Below are positions 50,533-62,700 of a stretch of DNA of 64,000 nucleotides, piece after piece. The notes under the pieces are model-generated. The model saw only the letters and a program-made list of their open reading frames with translations, ran no database searches and was not told the origin of the DNA. Source of the stretch: Hanstruepera ponticola (GTDB lineage: Bacteria > Bacteroidota > Bacteroidia > Flavobacteriales > Flavobacteriaceae); the NCBI RefSeq assembly GCF_012931685.1, contig NZ_JABANC010000001.1:806001-870000 (forward strand), given 5' to 3'. The translations under genes and the position numbers were made by a program. Each line of letters begins with the position of its first letter. Within the stretch, counting starts at the first letter, position 1.

Positions 50533-51672
50533 ATGAAATTCAATACGAAAACAATTCATGGTGGTCAAAAACATGATCCTGCTTATGGTTCTGTGATGCC
50601 ACCAATTTATCAAACATCGACATACGCACAAAGTACGCCAGGAGGACATAAGGGATTCGAGTATTCACGAACACACAACCCAACGAGGCAGGCACTGGAA
50701 AATGCTTTTGCTAGTATTGAAAACGGTGAGTTTGGGTTGGCTTTTGGTTCTGGTCTAGCTGCTATTGATGCCGTAATTAAGTTATTAGAACCAGGAGATG
50801 AAGTAGTTTCAACTAATGATTTGTACGGTGGGTCATACAGGTTATTTACTTCTATATTTAAGAAATTTGGTATAATATTTCATTTTGTAGGTATGGAAAA
50901 TGCCACAAATATTGAAAACTATATAAATGAAAAAACCAAGTTGATTTGGGTTGAAACACCAACAAACCCTATGATGAATATCATAGATATTAAAGCCTGT
51001 TCAGATATTGCTAAAAAGCACAACTTATTATTGGCAGTAGATAATACGTTTGCTACTCCTTATTTACAACAACCACTAGATTTGGGAGCCGATATTGTGA
51101 TGCATTCAGCTACAAAGTATTTAGGAGGACATAGTGATGTTGTTATGGGAGCTTTAGTTGTTAAAGATAAAGAACTGGCAGAAAGATTGTATTTCATTCA
51201 AAATGCTAGTGGTGCGGTTTGTGGTCCACAGGATAGCTTTTTAGTATTAAGAGGTATTAAAACATTACATATCCGTATGCAGCGTCATTGCGAAAACGGA
51301 CAGGCTGTAGCATTATACTTAAATTCCCATCCAAAAGTTGAAAAAGTATACTGGCCAGGATTTGAAAATCATCTAAACCATCAAGTCGCCAAAGAACAAA
51401 TGAATGGATTTGGAGGAATGGTTTCGTTTACAACCAAAGACAATAATTATGAAGCAGCCATAAAAATTGTTGAAAAATTAAAAGTATTTACTCTAGCTGA
51501 ATCTTTAGGAGGAGTTGAATCTTTAGCGGGACATCCAGCGAGTATGACACATGCCAGTATTCCAAAAAAAGAACGTGAAAAAACAGGCGTCGTTGATTCA
51601 CTCATTCGTTTGAGTGTAGGAATTGAGGATGAAGAAGATTTAATTGCCGATTTAAAACAAGCCATCGGATAA
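50533..51672 (+). CDS. metB: Cystathionine gamma-synthase-type PLP enzyme
   Basis: A 379-residue trans-sulfuration enzyme: PLP-binding Lys in MHSATKYLGGHSDVVMG, substrate-phosphate regions ASIENGEFGLAFGSGLAAI and NDLYGGSYRLF, and the C-terminal ESLGGVESLAGHPASMTHA. These features cover cystathionine gamma-synthase, gamma-lyase and related enzymes; the choice of synthase follows the overall similarity. It makes or breaks cystathionine in methionine/cysteine metabolism. It is monocistronic and a strong terminator follows. Confidence 0.9.
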   Translation: MKFNTKTIHGGQKHDPAYGSVMPPIYQTSTYAQSTPGGHKGFEYSRTHNPTRQALENAFASIENGEFGLAFGSGLAAIDAVIKLLEPGDEVVSTNDLYGGSYRLFTSIFKKFGIIFHFVGMENATNIENYINEKTKLIWVETPTNPMMNIIDIKACSDIAKKHNLLLAVDNTFATPYLQQPLDLGADIVMHSATKYLGGHSDVVMGALVVKDKELAERLYFIQNASGAVCGPQDSFLVLRGIKTLHIRMQRHCENGQAVALYLNSHPKVEKVYWPGFENHLNHQVAKEQMNGFGGMVSFTTKDNNYEAAIKIVEKLKVFTLAESLGGVESLAGHPASMTHASIPKKEREKTGVVDSLIRLSVGIEDEEDLIADLKQAIG

Positions 51673-51696
51673 ATAACATAAACGTCTTAAAATAAA

Positions 51697-51727
51697 AAAG
51701 CCAAGTTTAAAACTTGGCTTTTCTTTC
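51697..51727 (+). terminator. Terminator of the metB-type gene
   Basis: AAAGCCAAGTTT pairs with AAACTTGGCTTT (about 51697-51721), followed by T-rich sequence. Confidence 0.85.
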
Positions 51728-51741
51728 TTTTTTTATGGTGA

Positions 51742-52527
51742 TTAATCTAGATAATATATATAACCAAAGTTTAACCAAACTAACCAATCATTATGCTTGT
51801 TTGAATCTAATTGATGATTTAAACCATCTATCCAGTCACTAAAATAATATTGCCACCTTAAATCCAGCATTAAATCAGATAGTTTTGTAAGCTTATAACG
51901 TGCTCCAATACTGGTTACTACAGACCAAGTACTTCCTGAATCTGGATTGATTGATCCAGGTTCCCATTTACTCCAGAAATTAGTGTGATCAGCAATAGTC
52001 TGTGTGCCATAGGTTGTATAAGCTTTTGGATTGTACGACGTATAATGAGCTCCTAAACTTACAAAGGGTGCTATACGATAACTAAATGCTTGGAAAGACC
52101 GAATACTTTTTGGGAAATATTCTAGTTGCATACCAATATCAAAATTGTTGGCCTCACCAGTGTGTCCTCTCAAACGGTCATCATCTTGATAACCAGCTCT
52201 TGGTTCTTGCCATTGACCAAAATGCTCGAGTTTGGTTGAGTTGTACGATATTTCGCTACGCAATTTGAAATGGTCATTAAAATAAGTATCTGTTGAATAA
52301 CAATTACAATCCGCTCTGTAAGCAAAATTAATATAGTGAATAAGACCAATACCATAACCTGAATTACCTAGGTTAGTTTCTTCGCTATTTCTTACTCCAA
52401 AATCTGATCTGAATTGAACAGGTCCAACAATGGCACCAATTTCATGAGAAAACCCTAGCTGCGAAAAGCCAAATTGTAACCCAGCGATAAAGGCCAAAGC
52501 TACGGTTAATTGTTTCAAATTGAACAT
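51742..52527 (-). CDS. THC0290_0291 family outer-envelope protein
   Basis: A 261-residue exported protein: signal LKQLTVALAFIAGLQFGFSQ, then a beta-rich region with aromatic alternation (IGAIVGPVQFRSDFGVRNSE, LHYINFAYRADCNCYSTDTY, TSIGARYKLTKLSDLMLDLR) that resembles a small outer-membrane barrel. It matches the family named THC0290_0291, found in Flavobacteriaceae, of unknown function. A perfect TATATTTG box precedes it. Confidence 0.82.
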   Translation of the reverse strand: MFNLKQLTVALAFIAGLQFGFSQLGFSHEIGAIVGPVQFRSDFGVRNSEETNLGNSGYGIGLIHYINFAYRADCNCYSTDTYFNDHFKLRSEISYNSTKLEHFGQWQEPRAGYQDDDRLRGHTGEANNFDIGMQLEYFPKSIRSFQAFSYRIAPFVSLGAHYTSYNPKAYTTYGTQTIADHTNFWSKWEPGSINPDSGSTWSVVTSIGARYKLTKLSDLMLDLRWQYYFSDWIDGLNHQLDSNKHNDWLVWLNFGYIYYLD

Positions 52528-52562
52528 AGTATAAATTTCAATAATTTAGAGCAAACTGTTAA

Positions 52563-52570
52563 CAAATATA
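52563..52570 (-). promoter_or_regulatory. -7 box of the THC0290_0291 family gene
   Basis: The complement reads TATATTTG, perfect consensus, 35 bases before the ATG at 52527. Confidence 0.5.
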
Positions 52571-52700
52571 TAAAAACGCCTTTATCTACCAAATTTATTG
52601 TTGAAATCCAGTTGCTTATGTAACAAATTAACGAATAATTTATTATTTCTAGATGTATTATGAAAAATAAAAAAATGATAATTCTTTTTTAAAGATAATG

Positions 52701-52708
52701 TATATTTG
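52701..52708 (+). promoter_or_regulatory. -7 box of gdhA
   Basis: TATATTTG, perfect consensus, with an AT-rich leader of about 46 bases to the ATG. Confidence 0.55.
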
Positions 52709-52724
52709 TGCCCATAAATTTTAA

Positions 52725-54098
<1,374 letters not shown>

Positions 54099-54122
54099 TT
54101 ATTGATTTTGAATAATACTAGA

Positions 54123-54155
54123 AAGCTTTCTAAATTTTAGAAGGCTTTTTTGTTT
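54123..54155 (+). terminator. Terminator of gdhA
   Basis: AAGCTTTCTAA pairs with TTAGAAGGCTT (one G-U pair), followed by a T run. Confidence 0.8.
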
Positions 54156-54193
54156 TTAGATATGAAATCTTTACTAAACTCGTTAGTATTAGA

Positions 54194-54201
54194 TATATTT
54201 G
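54194..54201 (+). promoter_or_regulatory. -7 box of porZ, deciding its start
   Basis: TATATTTG, perfect consensus. Transcription should begin near 54205-54208, which makes the ATG at 54221 more likely than 54209. Confidence 0.5.
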
Positions 54202-54220
54202 AAAGTAGATGTATATGAGT

Positions 54221-56569
54221 ATGATTAAAAGGGTAGTAATTTTAATAATTTTGATAATTCCAATTACAGGATTTTCACAAGATTTTTCAAGTGAATGGCA
54301 AGGACATTTTTCGTATTTAAATATTAAAGATGTGTCAAGTGGAAACAATAAATTATATGCAGCAGCAGAAAATGCTGTTTTTGTGTATGATACTCAAACC
54401 CAGGAAACCACAACGCTATCTACAATCAATGGACTATCCGGAGAAACCATATCGCAAATACATTACAGTGAAGCCTATCAACTATTAGTTATAGGTTATG
54501 AAAATGGCTTGATGGAAATTGTTTTTGACAATGATGATAACGTATTAACTATTGTTGATATATTAGACAAACCAACAATACCACCAAATGATAAAAACAT
54601 CAATCATTTCAATGAGTATGAAGGTCTTATTTATATCGCTACAGATTATGGTATTTCGGTTTATGATCTAACTCGATTAGAATTTGGAGACACTTACTTT
54701 ATGGGTAATGGTGGTGCTCAAATAGCAGTTACTCAAACGGCTATTTACAATGATTTTATTTATGCTTCTTGTCTAAACAACAATGGCATAAAGAAAGCGC
54801 CACGAACTAGTGGCAACCTAATTGATTACCAAGTTTGGGAAAATGTAAGAGGAGGTTTTTATTTTTCCATAGAATCACTAGAAAACAAAATATTTATAAC
54901 TCGAGGAGATAGAAGTTTTTTTGAAGGAATAAATGATACGTTCACATTATTAACAAGATATGATGATAGGCCAATTGATTTAAGAGTTGTTGATAATTAT
55001 TTATTGGTTACTACAATAAACGCTGTTTTTATTTATGATGTTGACTTTAATTTATTGTCACAAGTTGATGTTTCAGACCCATTTGACACAGAATACACTT
55101 CAGCGACAATTATTGGAAGTCATCTTTTCATTGGAACAGAAGGCTTTGGAGTTCTTAAGACAGAATTATTCAATTCTTTTGAATTTGAAGAAATACATCC
55201 AGATGGTCCATTGTTAAATAGTGCCTTTAGCGTTGATGCCGTCTCTAATAATTTGTGGGTAACTTATGGAGAATATAACATATCATTTAATTGGTTTCCT
55301 GGAGCTAGTAGAGGTGTCAGTCATTTAAATGGAGAATCTTGGGTCAATATTCCCTTTGACAGCTTGTTTGGTGCGAGAAATTTAAACAAAACGGCTATTA
55401 ACCCATTTAATAATTCACAAGTATTTATTAGTTCATTTGTTGATGGTTTATTAGAAATTAATGAAGATTCACCCACAATATTATATGACAATTCTAATAG
55501 TGGTTTAGAGCCAGAAAATGAACCCGGAGATTCTCAATACCCACTAATAAGACAATGTGCATCAGCTTTTGATAGAAATGGTGTTTTATGGACAATGACA
55601 GGTAGAGTTGGTAAACCGCTTAAGTCTTACGATCCGTCAACTGATCAATGGCAACGATTCGATTTTTTAAGCTTAATACAAGATCCTTTTGAAGGTGAAT
55701 GGGGTTATGGAGAGCTTGTTGTTGATGATAATGGAACTAAATGGATAGGTGGTTATAATTTTGGTCTTATAGGCTTTAACGAAAATAATGGAGGAGTTTC
55801 TTTAAAGAGTATCAATGATGAAAATGCAAATATGCCAACAACATTAGTAACTGGCTTAGCGCTAGATAAGAGAAATCAATTATGGATTGGTACAACAAAC
55901 GGATTGAGGGTGCTTTACAATACATCTAATTTTTTTACTGATGACAATATACAAGCTCAAGAAATAATTATTTTAGAGGATGGCGTGCCAAAAGAGTTGT
56001 TGTTCCAACAACCTATTTCTGATATTGAGGTAGATGGGTCAAATAATAAATGGATTGGCACAATTGGATCTGGATTATTTTATTTTTCATCTGATGGACA
56101 ACAAACGTTGTATCATTTTACTAAAGACAATTCTCCTTTACCTTCAAACAATGTAATTGATACCTCAATTGATGGGTCAAATGGTATTATCTATATTGCA
56201 ACTGATAGAGGTTTGGTCTCCTTTAAAGCTGGGGGATCTGAAACCCAAGAAAGTTTAGAAAACGCATTTGTTTATCCAAACCCAGTACGACCAACATTTG
56301 ACATAACAGACAAAAAAGTAAAAATAAAAGGAATATCTGAAAATGTGAATATCAAGATAACAGATATTGAAGGGAATTTGGTGGCTGAGGCACAATCTAG
56401 AACAAATTTAAGATTTAAAGGTTATAATTTGGAAATTGATGGAGGTGTTGCTTTTTGGAATGGAAAAAACCTAATGAACAATGTGGTTTCTTCAGGGGTT
56501 TATTTAATCATGCTATCTGATTTAGACACGTTTGAAACGAAAGTATTAAAGGTAATGGTCGTTAGATAA
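54221..56569 (+). CDS. porZ: PorZ-like type IX secretion surface protein
   Basis: A 782-residue protein: signal peptide (VVILIILIIPITGFSQ), then a two-component-regulator-type beta-propeller region (GNNKLYAAAENAVFVYDTQT; WIGTTNGLRVLYN; WIGTIGSGLFYFSSDG), and a T9SS type A sorting tail (FVYPNPVRPTFDITD, final SGVYLIMLSD and VLKVMVVR). PorZ in Porphyromonas is part of the attachment complex that joins A-LPS to T9SS cargo. ATG 54221 is chosen from the promoter position. Its stop overlaps the recO start by one base. Confidence 0.85.
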   Translation: MIKRVVILIILIIPITGFSQDFSSEWQGHFSYLNIKDVSSGNNKLYAAAENAVFVYDTQTQETTTLSTINGLSGETISQIHYSEAYQLLVIGYENGLMEIVFDNDDNVLTIVDILDKPTIPPNDKNINHFNEYEGLIYIATDYGISVYDLTRLEFGDTYFMGNGGAQIAVTQTAIYNDFIYASCLNNNGIKKAPRTSGNLIDYQVWENVRGGFYFSIESLENKIFITRGDRSFFEGINDTFTLLTRYDDRPIDLRVVDNYLLVTTINAVFIYDVDFNLLSQVDVSDPFDTEYTSATIIGSHLFIGTEGFGVLKTELFNSFEFEEIHPDGPLLNSAFSVDAVSNNLWVTYGEYNISFNWFPGASRGVSHLNGESWVNIPFDSLFGARNLNKTAINPFNNSQVFISSFVDGLLEINEDSPTILYDNSNSGLEPENEPGDSQYPLIRQCASAFDRNGVLWTMTGRVGKPLKSYDPSTDQWQRFDFLSLIQDPFEGEWGYGELVVDDNGTKWIGGYNFGLIGFNENNGGVSLKSINDENANMPTTLVTGLALDKRNQLWIGTTNGLRVLYNTSNFFTDDNIQAQEIIILEDGVPKELLFQQPISDIEVDGSNNKWIGTIGSGLFYFSSDGQQTLYHFTKDNSPLPSNNVIDTSIDGSNGIIYIATDRGLVSFKAGGSETQESLENAFVYPNPVRPTFDITDKKVKIKGISENVNIKITDIEGNLVAEAQSRTNLRFKGYNLEIDGGVAFWNGKNLMNNVVSSGVYLIMLSDLDTFETKVLKVMVVR

Positions 56570-57285
56570 TGTTAACCAAAAGTAAAGTCATTGTATTATC
56601 TAAAATTAGGTATCGTGATAATGATTTAATCGTAAAATGTTACACCCAAGAACGAGGTGTTTCAAGTTATTTGATTCGAAATGCGTTTAAGAGTAAAAAG
56701 AACCAAACAATTGCCTATTATCAACCATTGTCTCAATTATTTATAGAAGAGAATTACAAACAAAATCAATCTCTGCAATATATTAATGAAGTGAAGTCAA
56801 GTTTTATATACAAAACACTTCATACTAATATTTTAAAGAGTGCTATGGCATTATTTATTGCCGAAGTCCTAAACGGAGTACTAAAAGAAGAAGAAAAGAA
56901 TGCCATGTTGTTTGATTACATAGAGTCAGCATTGCAATGGTTAGATGCGGAGGAAGTCTTTTCTAATTTTCATTTATTATTTTTATTGAAGCTTACTAAA
57001 TACCTTGGTTTTTATCCAGAAATCACAACCAATCCCAAGGCAATTTTTAATTTACAAATAGGTGCTTTTGAAAAAGATGTTATTGATAAATATACTATTT
57101 CAGACCAAAACAATATTATTTTAAATAAGCTCTTGGGCATGAAATTTGATGCCTTAAATCAGTTACATTTAAATGGAGCACAAAGACGCGATTTTTTAAA
57201 CATGTTGTTAGTATATTTTGAGTTGCATTTAGGATATTTTAAAAAACCAAAATCCTTGGACGTTTTCAACCAAGTATTCAACTAA
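56569..57285 (+). CDS. recO: DNA repair protein RecO
   Basis: A 238-residue RecO: the N-terminal OB-fold (SKVIVLSKIRYRDNDLIVKC, GVSSYLIRNAF) is followed by the helical domain (FLLKLTKYLGFYPE). It loads RecA at gaps with RecR. No zinc-binding cysteine cluster is seen. It overlaps porZ by one base, so it is translated from the porZ transcript. Confidence 0.93.
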   Translation: MLTKSKVIVLSKIRYRDNDLIVKCYTQERGVSSYLIRNAFKSKKNQTIAYYQPLSQLFIEENYKQNQSLQYINEVKSSFIYKTLHTNILKSAMALFIAEVLNGVLKEEEKNAMLFDYIESALQWLDAEEVFSNFHLLFLLKLTKYLGFYPEITTNPKAIFNLQIGAFEKDVIDKYTISDQNNIILNKLLGMKFDALNQLHLNGAQRRDFLNMLLVYFELHLGYFKKPKSLDVFNQVFN

Positions 57286-57292
57286 AAAACCA

Positions 57293-59716
57293 ATGAGATT
57301 CTTAAATATGAAATTAAAGTTTCTGTTTCTATTTTTAAGTACCATTTATTCTTTTCAGGCTTTTTCCCAAACGGTTCAGGTCATTGAAAATGACACCAAT
57401 ATACCTTTAGCAGGAGTAATCATAGTTGGCGAACATGAGACAACTCAAACAAATATAGATGGTGAAGCGTCACTAGACATATTTGAAAATGATGAAATGC
57501 TTACGTTTAAAAACAGCTCCTACATTCAGGTTAAAATTTTGAAATCTGAAGTTGTTAGGGCGAATAATATAGTGTATCTAACAAGTCGAGTTGATTTGGA
57601 TGAAATTGTTATTTCAGCATCAAAATTTGAGCAAAACTCTAGGGACATACCACAAAAAATCATAAACTTTACTTCAAAAGATATTCAATTTTCCAATCCA
57701 CAGACAAGTGCAGATTTGTTAGAGAATACTGGAAATGTTTTTATACAAAAAAGTCAGCTTGGAGGTGGTAGTCCGATGATTCGTGGATTTTCAACCAATA
57801 GACTTTTGATTACTGTTGATGGTGTAAGGATGAACAATGCTATTTTTAGATCTGGTAACCTTCAAAATGTCATATCTATTGATCCATTTACAGTTCAAAA
57901 CACTGAAATTACACTTGGTGCTGGATCAGTGGTTTACGGAAGTGATGCTATAGGAGGCGTTATGAGCTTCTATACTAAAAAACCTCAACTTTCATATAAG
58001 GATGATTTGTATTTTAAAGCAAATACATCAGTTAGGTATGCTTCAGCAAATTTTGAAAAAACAGGACATGTGGATTTGAATTTTGGTTTGAAAAAATGGG
58101 CTTTTTTAACTAGTATTAGTTACAGCGATTATGATGATTTAAGGATGGGAAGCAATGGGCCAGATGAATATTTAAGACCTGAATACGTTGAAATTATTGA
58201 TGGGATTGATACAATTGTAGCTAATGAAAACCCTTTGGTTCAGGTGCCAACAGGATTTAATCAATATAATTTAATGCAAAAAGTAAGGTATGAACCCAAA
58301 GAAGATTTAAGCCTTGATTTGGGATTATACTTTTCTCATACATCAGATTATTCAAGATATGATAGGTTATTGCGTTATCAAGATGATAATTTACGTTCGG
58401 CTGAATGGTATTATGGACCGCAACAATGGTTAATGGCTAATTTTCAATACACCAAATTAAGAAGTCGTTCCAATTTATATGATAAGGTACAAACTACTGT
58501 TGCTTTTCAAAACTTTAAAGAAAGTAGACATGATCGTGATTTTCAATCTGAAATAGAAAATATTAGGGAAGAAGCGGTTAATGCCGTATCTTTTAATATG
58601 GATTTAGAAAAACAGATAAGCCCTAAAACGGAATTGTTTTATGGATTTGAATATGTTTATAATTTAGTTAATTCAAGCGGGCAAGAAAAGAACGTCAATA
58701 ATAATTTAGTTAGTCCAACGGTTTCAAGATATCCAGATGGTTCTACATGGCAATCGGCAGCTGTTTACACAAGTCTAAAATACAAACCTACTTCAAAATT
58801 TATTTTTCAATCAGGCTTAAGGTATAATCAGGTCTTTGCAAAAGCAGATTTCACTGAAAACAATCAGTATTTAAACTTGCCATTTGATTCAACCAAAATT
58901 AATTCTGGAGCTTTAACTGGGACAGCAGGAATTAGTTGGTTACCAAATAAAACAATACAATGGAAGTTAAATGCTTCAACGGCGTTTAGGGCACCGAATA
59001 TTGATGACATTGGAAAAGTATTTGATTCTGAACCAGGTTCCGTTGTAGTACCAAATGATAATTTAAAGCCCGAGTATGCCTACGGCGGAGAATTGGGATT
59101 AATGTTGAATTTTGAAAATGTTGTTATTATAGATTTAGGCACATATTACACATTTTTGGACAACGCTTTGGTTCGAAGAGATTATACCATTAATGGCGAA
59201 TCAGAAATTATTTACGATGGAGAATTGAGTAATGTACAAGCTATTCAAAACGCTTCTAAAGCATGGATTTACGGCTTTGAATTTGGGCTTAAAATAAATG
59301 CCTCCAATAACTTAAAACTAACATCTCAATATAACGTTATTGGAGGTTCAGAGGAAGACCATGGTATTGAAGTGCCAGTAAGACATGTAGCCCCGAATTT
59401 CGGGAATACACATCTTATATTTAATAAAAACAGATTTATGATTGATGGATTTATTAATTACAATGGTGAATTGTCCTATAATCAGTTGGCACCTTCTGAA
59501 AAGGAAAAAGACTATTTGTATGCAAAAGATGACGATGGAAACCCTTATGCGCCATCTTGGTACACTTTAAACTTAAGAACGCAATATCAGTTTAATAGTG
59601 ATTTGCGTGTTGTTTTAGGTTTAGAAAACATTACAGATCAACGATACAAAACCTATTCATCTGGTATCGCATCTCCAGGCAGAAATTTTATCTTGTCATT
59701 GAATTATACCTTATAA
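57293..59716 (+). CDS. TonB-dependent outer membrane receptor
   Basis: An 807-residue receptor: signal (LKFLFLFLSTIYSFQAFSQ), a carboxypeptidase-regulatory-like N-terminal domain (about 27-105), plug domain (about 115-225, GGGSPMIRGFSTNRLLITVD), then a 22-strand-type barrel ending NFILSLNYTL. The plug resembles haemin/vitamin-B12-type receptors, but the ligand is unknown. An in-frame ATG at 57308 is an alternative start. It is 7 bp after recO, so co-transcription is possible. Confidence 0.93.
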   Translation: MRFLNMKLKFLFLFLSTIYSFQAFSQTVQVIENDTNIPLAGVIIVGEHETTQTNIDGEASLDIFENDEMLTFKNSSYIQVKILKSEVVRANNIVYLTSRVDLDEIVISASKFEQNSRDIPQKIINFTSKDIQFSNPQTSADLLENTGNVFIQKSQLGGGSPMIRGFSTNRLLITVDGVRMNNAIFRSGNLQNVISIDPFTVQNTEITLGAGSVVYGSDAIGGVMSFYTKKPQLSYKDDLYFKANTSVRYASANFEKTGHVDLNFGLKKWAFLTSISYSDYDDLRMGSNGPDEYLRPEYVEIIDGIDTIVANENPLVQVPTGFNQYNLMQKVRYEPKEDLSLDLGLYFSHTSDYSRYDRLLRYQDDNLRSAEWYYGPQQWLMANFQYTKLRSRSNLYDKVQTTVAFQNFKESRHDRDFQSEIENIREEAVNAVSFNMDLEKQISPKTELFYGFEYVYNLVNSSGQEKNVNNNLVSPTVSRYPDGSTWQSAAVYTSLKYKPTSKFIFQSGLRYNQVFAKADFTENNQYLNLPFDSTKINSGALTGTAGISWLPNKTIQWKLNASTAFRAPNIDDIGKVFDSEPGSVVVPNDNLKPEYAYGGELGLMLNFENVVIIDLGTYYTFLDNALVRRDYTINGESEIIYDGELSNVQAIQNASKAWIYGFEFGLKINASNNLKLTSQYNVIGGSEEDHGIEVPVRHVAPNFGNTHLIFNKNRFMIDGFINYNGELSYNQLAPSEKEKDYLYAKDDDGNPYAPSWYTLNLRTQYQFNSDLRVVLGLENITDQRYKTYSSGIASPGRNFILSLNYTL

Positions 59717-59742
59717 AAAAAGCCTTAATAAGGATTAAGGCT
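59715..59742 (-). terminator. Terminator of the giant T9SS protein gene
   Basis: AGCCTTAAT (59721-59729) pairs with ATTAAGGCT (59734-59742). The T run is on the minus strand and overlaps the TonB receptor stop. Confidence 0.7.
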
Positions 59743-59766
59743 TTGAACTAATTAGTTTTTAACAAC

Positions 59767-62700
59767 TTATTTTTTTATGGCTTTTTTATGAAAAACGTGA
59801 TTATTTGAAAGAGTTATTTTAGCTACATAAGTCGAACTTCCTAAATTTGATAAATTAAATGTTTCACTATTATTTTGACCATTCAAGTTATAAACTACTC
59901 TACCTGTTAAATCAATAATTTTAATATTCTTAATTGATAAATTGTTGGAATGAACCTTAAACTTCACATAGTCGTTATCAAGTTCAATGATGCTAATGTT
60001 GTTTGAATCAAAATTTAAATCGTCTATAGATAAGGCACTAGCTCTAAATACGATTTCAAATCGATTATCAAAGACGCCTTCTTCGGTTACAAAACTATAA
60101 GGATTAGTTCTCAAATTGTGAGTAATTCCTAATAAATGATCTTTCAAATAAATTGTTTGATTGTTTTGGTCAAACATACCATCTAAATCAGCAATTGCAA
60201 TTATATAATTCCCTTGTGAAATACTTTTAAAACCTAAAGGAATTATGTCAGATTCATTAAAAGGAAGACCTCGCCCTTGAATTACAAAAGCCTTGTTTTC
60301 AATCAAAGAATAAAAATTCAGGTTATCAGAAATAGCATCAAACATTCTATCTCGATCCTGTGTTGCTCCTTGCGCATAACCAACTAAAATACGATTTGCA
60401 GGTTGGTTTTCAGAAATAAGATCTAACCAAATTCTATGCTTTTCAGCATTTCTATAATTACTATTTTTTTGAGAATTATTTAATCTATAAAATTGAGAAT
60501 TATCATGATTAACACCTCTCATGGTATTACTAAACACAATATTGCTTGGAGATGGGGCAGTTTCTAGCATGTTAACCATAAAACTTTGACCAGAAGCTAT
60601 ATATAAATCTCCAGGTCCACTAGACATTCCCATACCATTATAGGTTAAATAATCACTTTCATAATAATTAGACCCAAAATCATAATAAAAAGGATCAGTA
60701 GTTCCAGTAGGCGGATTGCCATGAGTCCAGAGATTAACAAATCCGTCGAGAACACTACTGTTTTGATCTAAAAATGTATAAGCGTCAATAGCCGAAGGAT
60801 AAGGATTTCCTATTAAATTCCACTGGTCGTCGTTACCAGCAATAGCTCCTCTTGTGACTTGAAGAGTTGGGACAGGTCCATTATGAGGAATGCCATTATT
60901 AAAGTTAGCTGTGAAATTTAAATCACCAGGCATAGGTGGTGCTGTTTGTCCATTAGGTACTCTAATGATGTAGCCTACACCTTCTTGCATAGTTTCTCCA
61001 GCAGCCGAAACCCAATTGCCAAAAGTACCATTGGTATTGGCAAACGTAGGATTCCATTTATAAATACGGTTTGTTGGCGAACTCGGTGAAACATTATTAA
61101 CATTCATATTAGTGATTGGCGAGGACCAATACACATAGTCTTGAGCATCAACTGAAGCTGATCTTTCCACGCTAATATTACCAGTATTAATACCAGTGTC
61201 ACTTCCTTGAACCAGAGAACCGTTGTTGTTTATATTAAACACACCATTATTTGTAAAGTCGTTGTTTACATAAATGTAACGTCCATCAGATACTGTAACA
61301 GTATTAGTTGGATCTACAATTAAGCTTCCATTAGCATGAAGATTGTTTGACGTACTTGTATCGAAATTATTGTCTAGTGTAACATTGTAAAATTCTTCGG
61401 TATTGGTAGGTACATTATTATTAATTACTTGAGGTCCATCCAAAGGATCTCCGGCAAATACTACACGACCATTACCTTCATCAAAAGCGTTGACATCTAT
61501 ATTATTAGTCCAATCTTCATACAGGTAAATAATACTTCCAGGCGTTCCAACACCATCATGATTCATATCCAATGAACCAGTTCCTTGAATAGTAACATTC
61601 CTAACATACAATATATCTAAATCTGAATCAATGTTCAGTTTTTCATCACTAATGGTTAAATCTTGACAATCGGCTACATAGCCATATTTAGCAGCATTAG
61701 GCGAGGTATGATCAATATCACAATATGTTGTTGAGGCATTATCGATAATTACATTGGTATCTCGTTTAGGAACTGAAAAATTTTCCCAGTTTTTACAATC
61801 AAACCAATCAGTACTCACGCCACCTATCCAATGACCGGCTATATTTGCAGATCCAGTTATTGTATAAGAACTGTTACATAAGAATGAAATATCATCACCT
61901 TCTTGTCCAGAACTAGCGCTTTGTAATACCCAATTACCAGATACATCAGTAATATCAGCTAATAATGCATAATGTGTTCCTGAAGTCATGTTGTTATGAT
62001 ATCCATAAAATCTGTCATTTGATGTAGTACCAGTTTCTAAATACACACATTCAATATCTGGATGTATTCTAGATACTCTAGTCCCTCCAGCATTTCCAGC
62101 AACTGAAAACGGCTGAAAATTTCCTTTGGTTTGTAAACCACCTAAAACAACGCCATTAAATGTTCTAAAATTATCTGGATCTGAATCTGCTGTATCTGGG
62201 CCATCAGGTTCAGAATTTACATCAGTGAAAGTACCTTGCATTAACCAAATAGCATCTGGACTAGAGGTGCTAATATTTCCAGCAAGGTTATCATTATCGT
62301 GTGATGGATTATCAAGTACAGTAAAATCACTTGTAGCATCAACACCGTTTACCGTGATTGAAGAAATATAGGCAGGAAAACTATTAGTTTCAAGGCAAAT
62401 AATGGAACCTTTTGGAATATCGGAACAACCGTTATACTGCAAAGTAGCATAAGGAGGTTCTCCAGCTTCATCAAAATCATCATTACAATCATACCATCTT
62501 CCAGTACTTATACCAGCAGGAGCGTTGTATTCGTATAATAAATTAGCCATTGTGAATTCAGTTCCAACACCAATATCGACCATATTCAAAATGGAAAATC
62601 TATCTATTCCTCTGTTGGTAGATGGACCAGCGTAACTATCAAACCCTACAAAAACTAAATCACCAGGGATGAATGTTGTTGGACCAGAACCTCCTGAACT

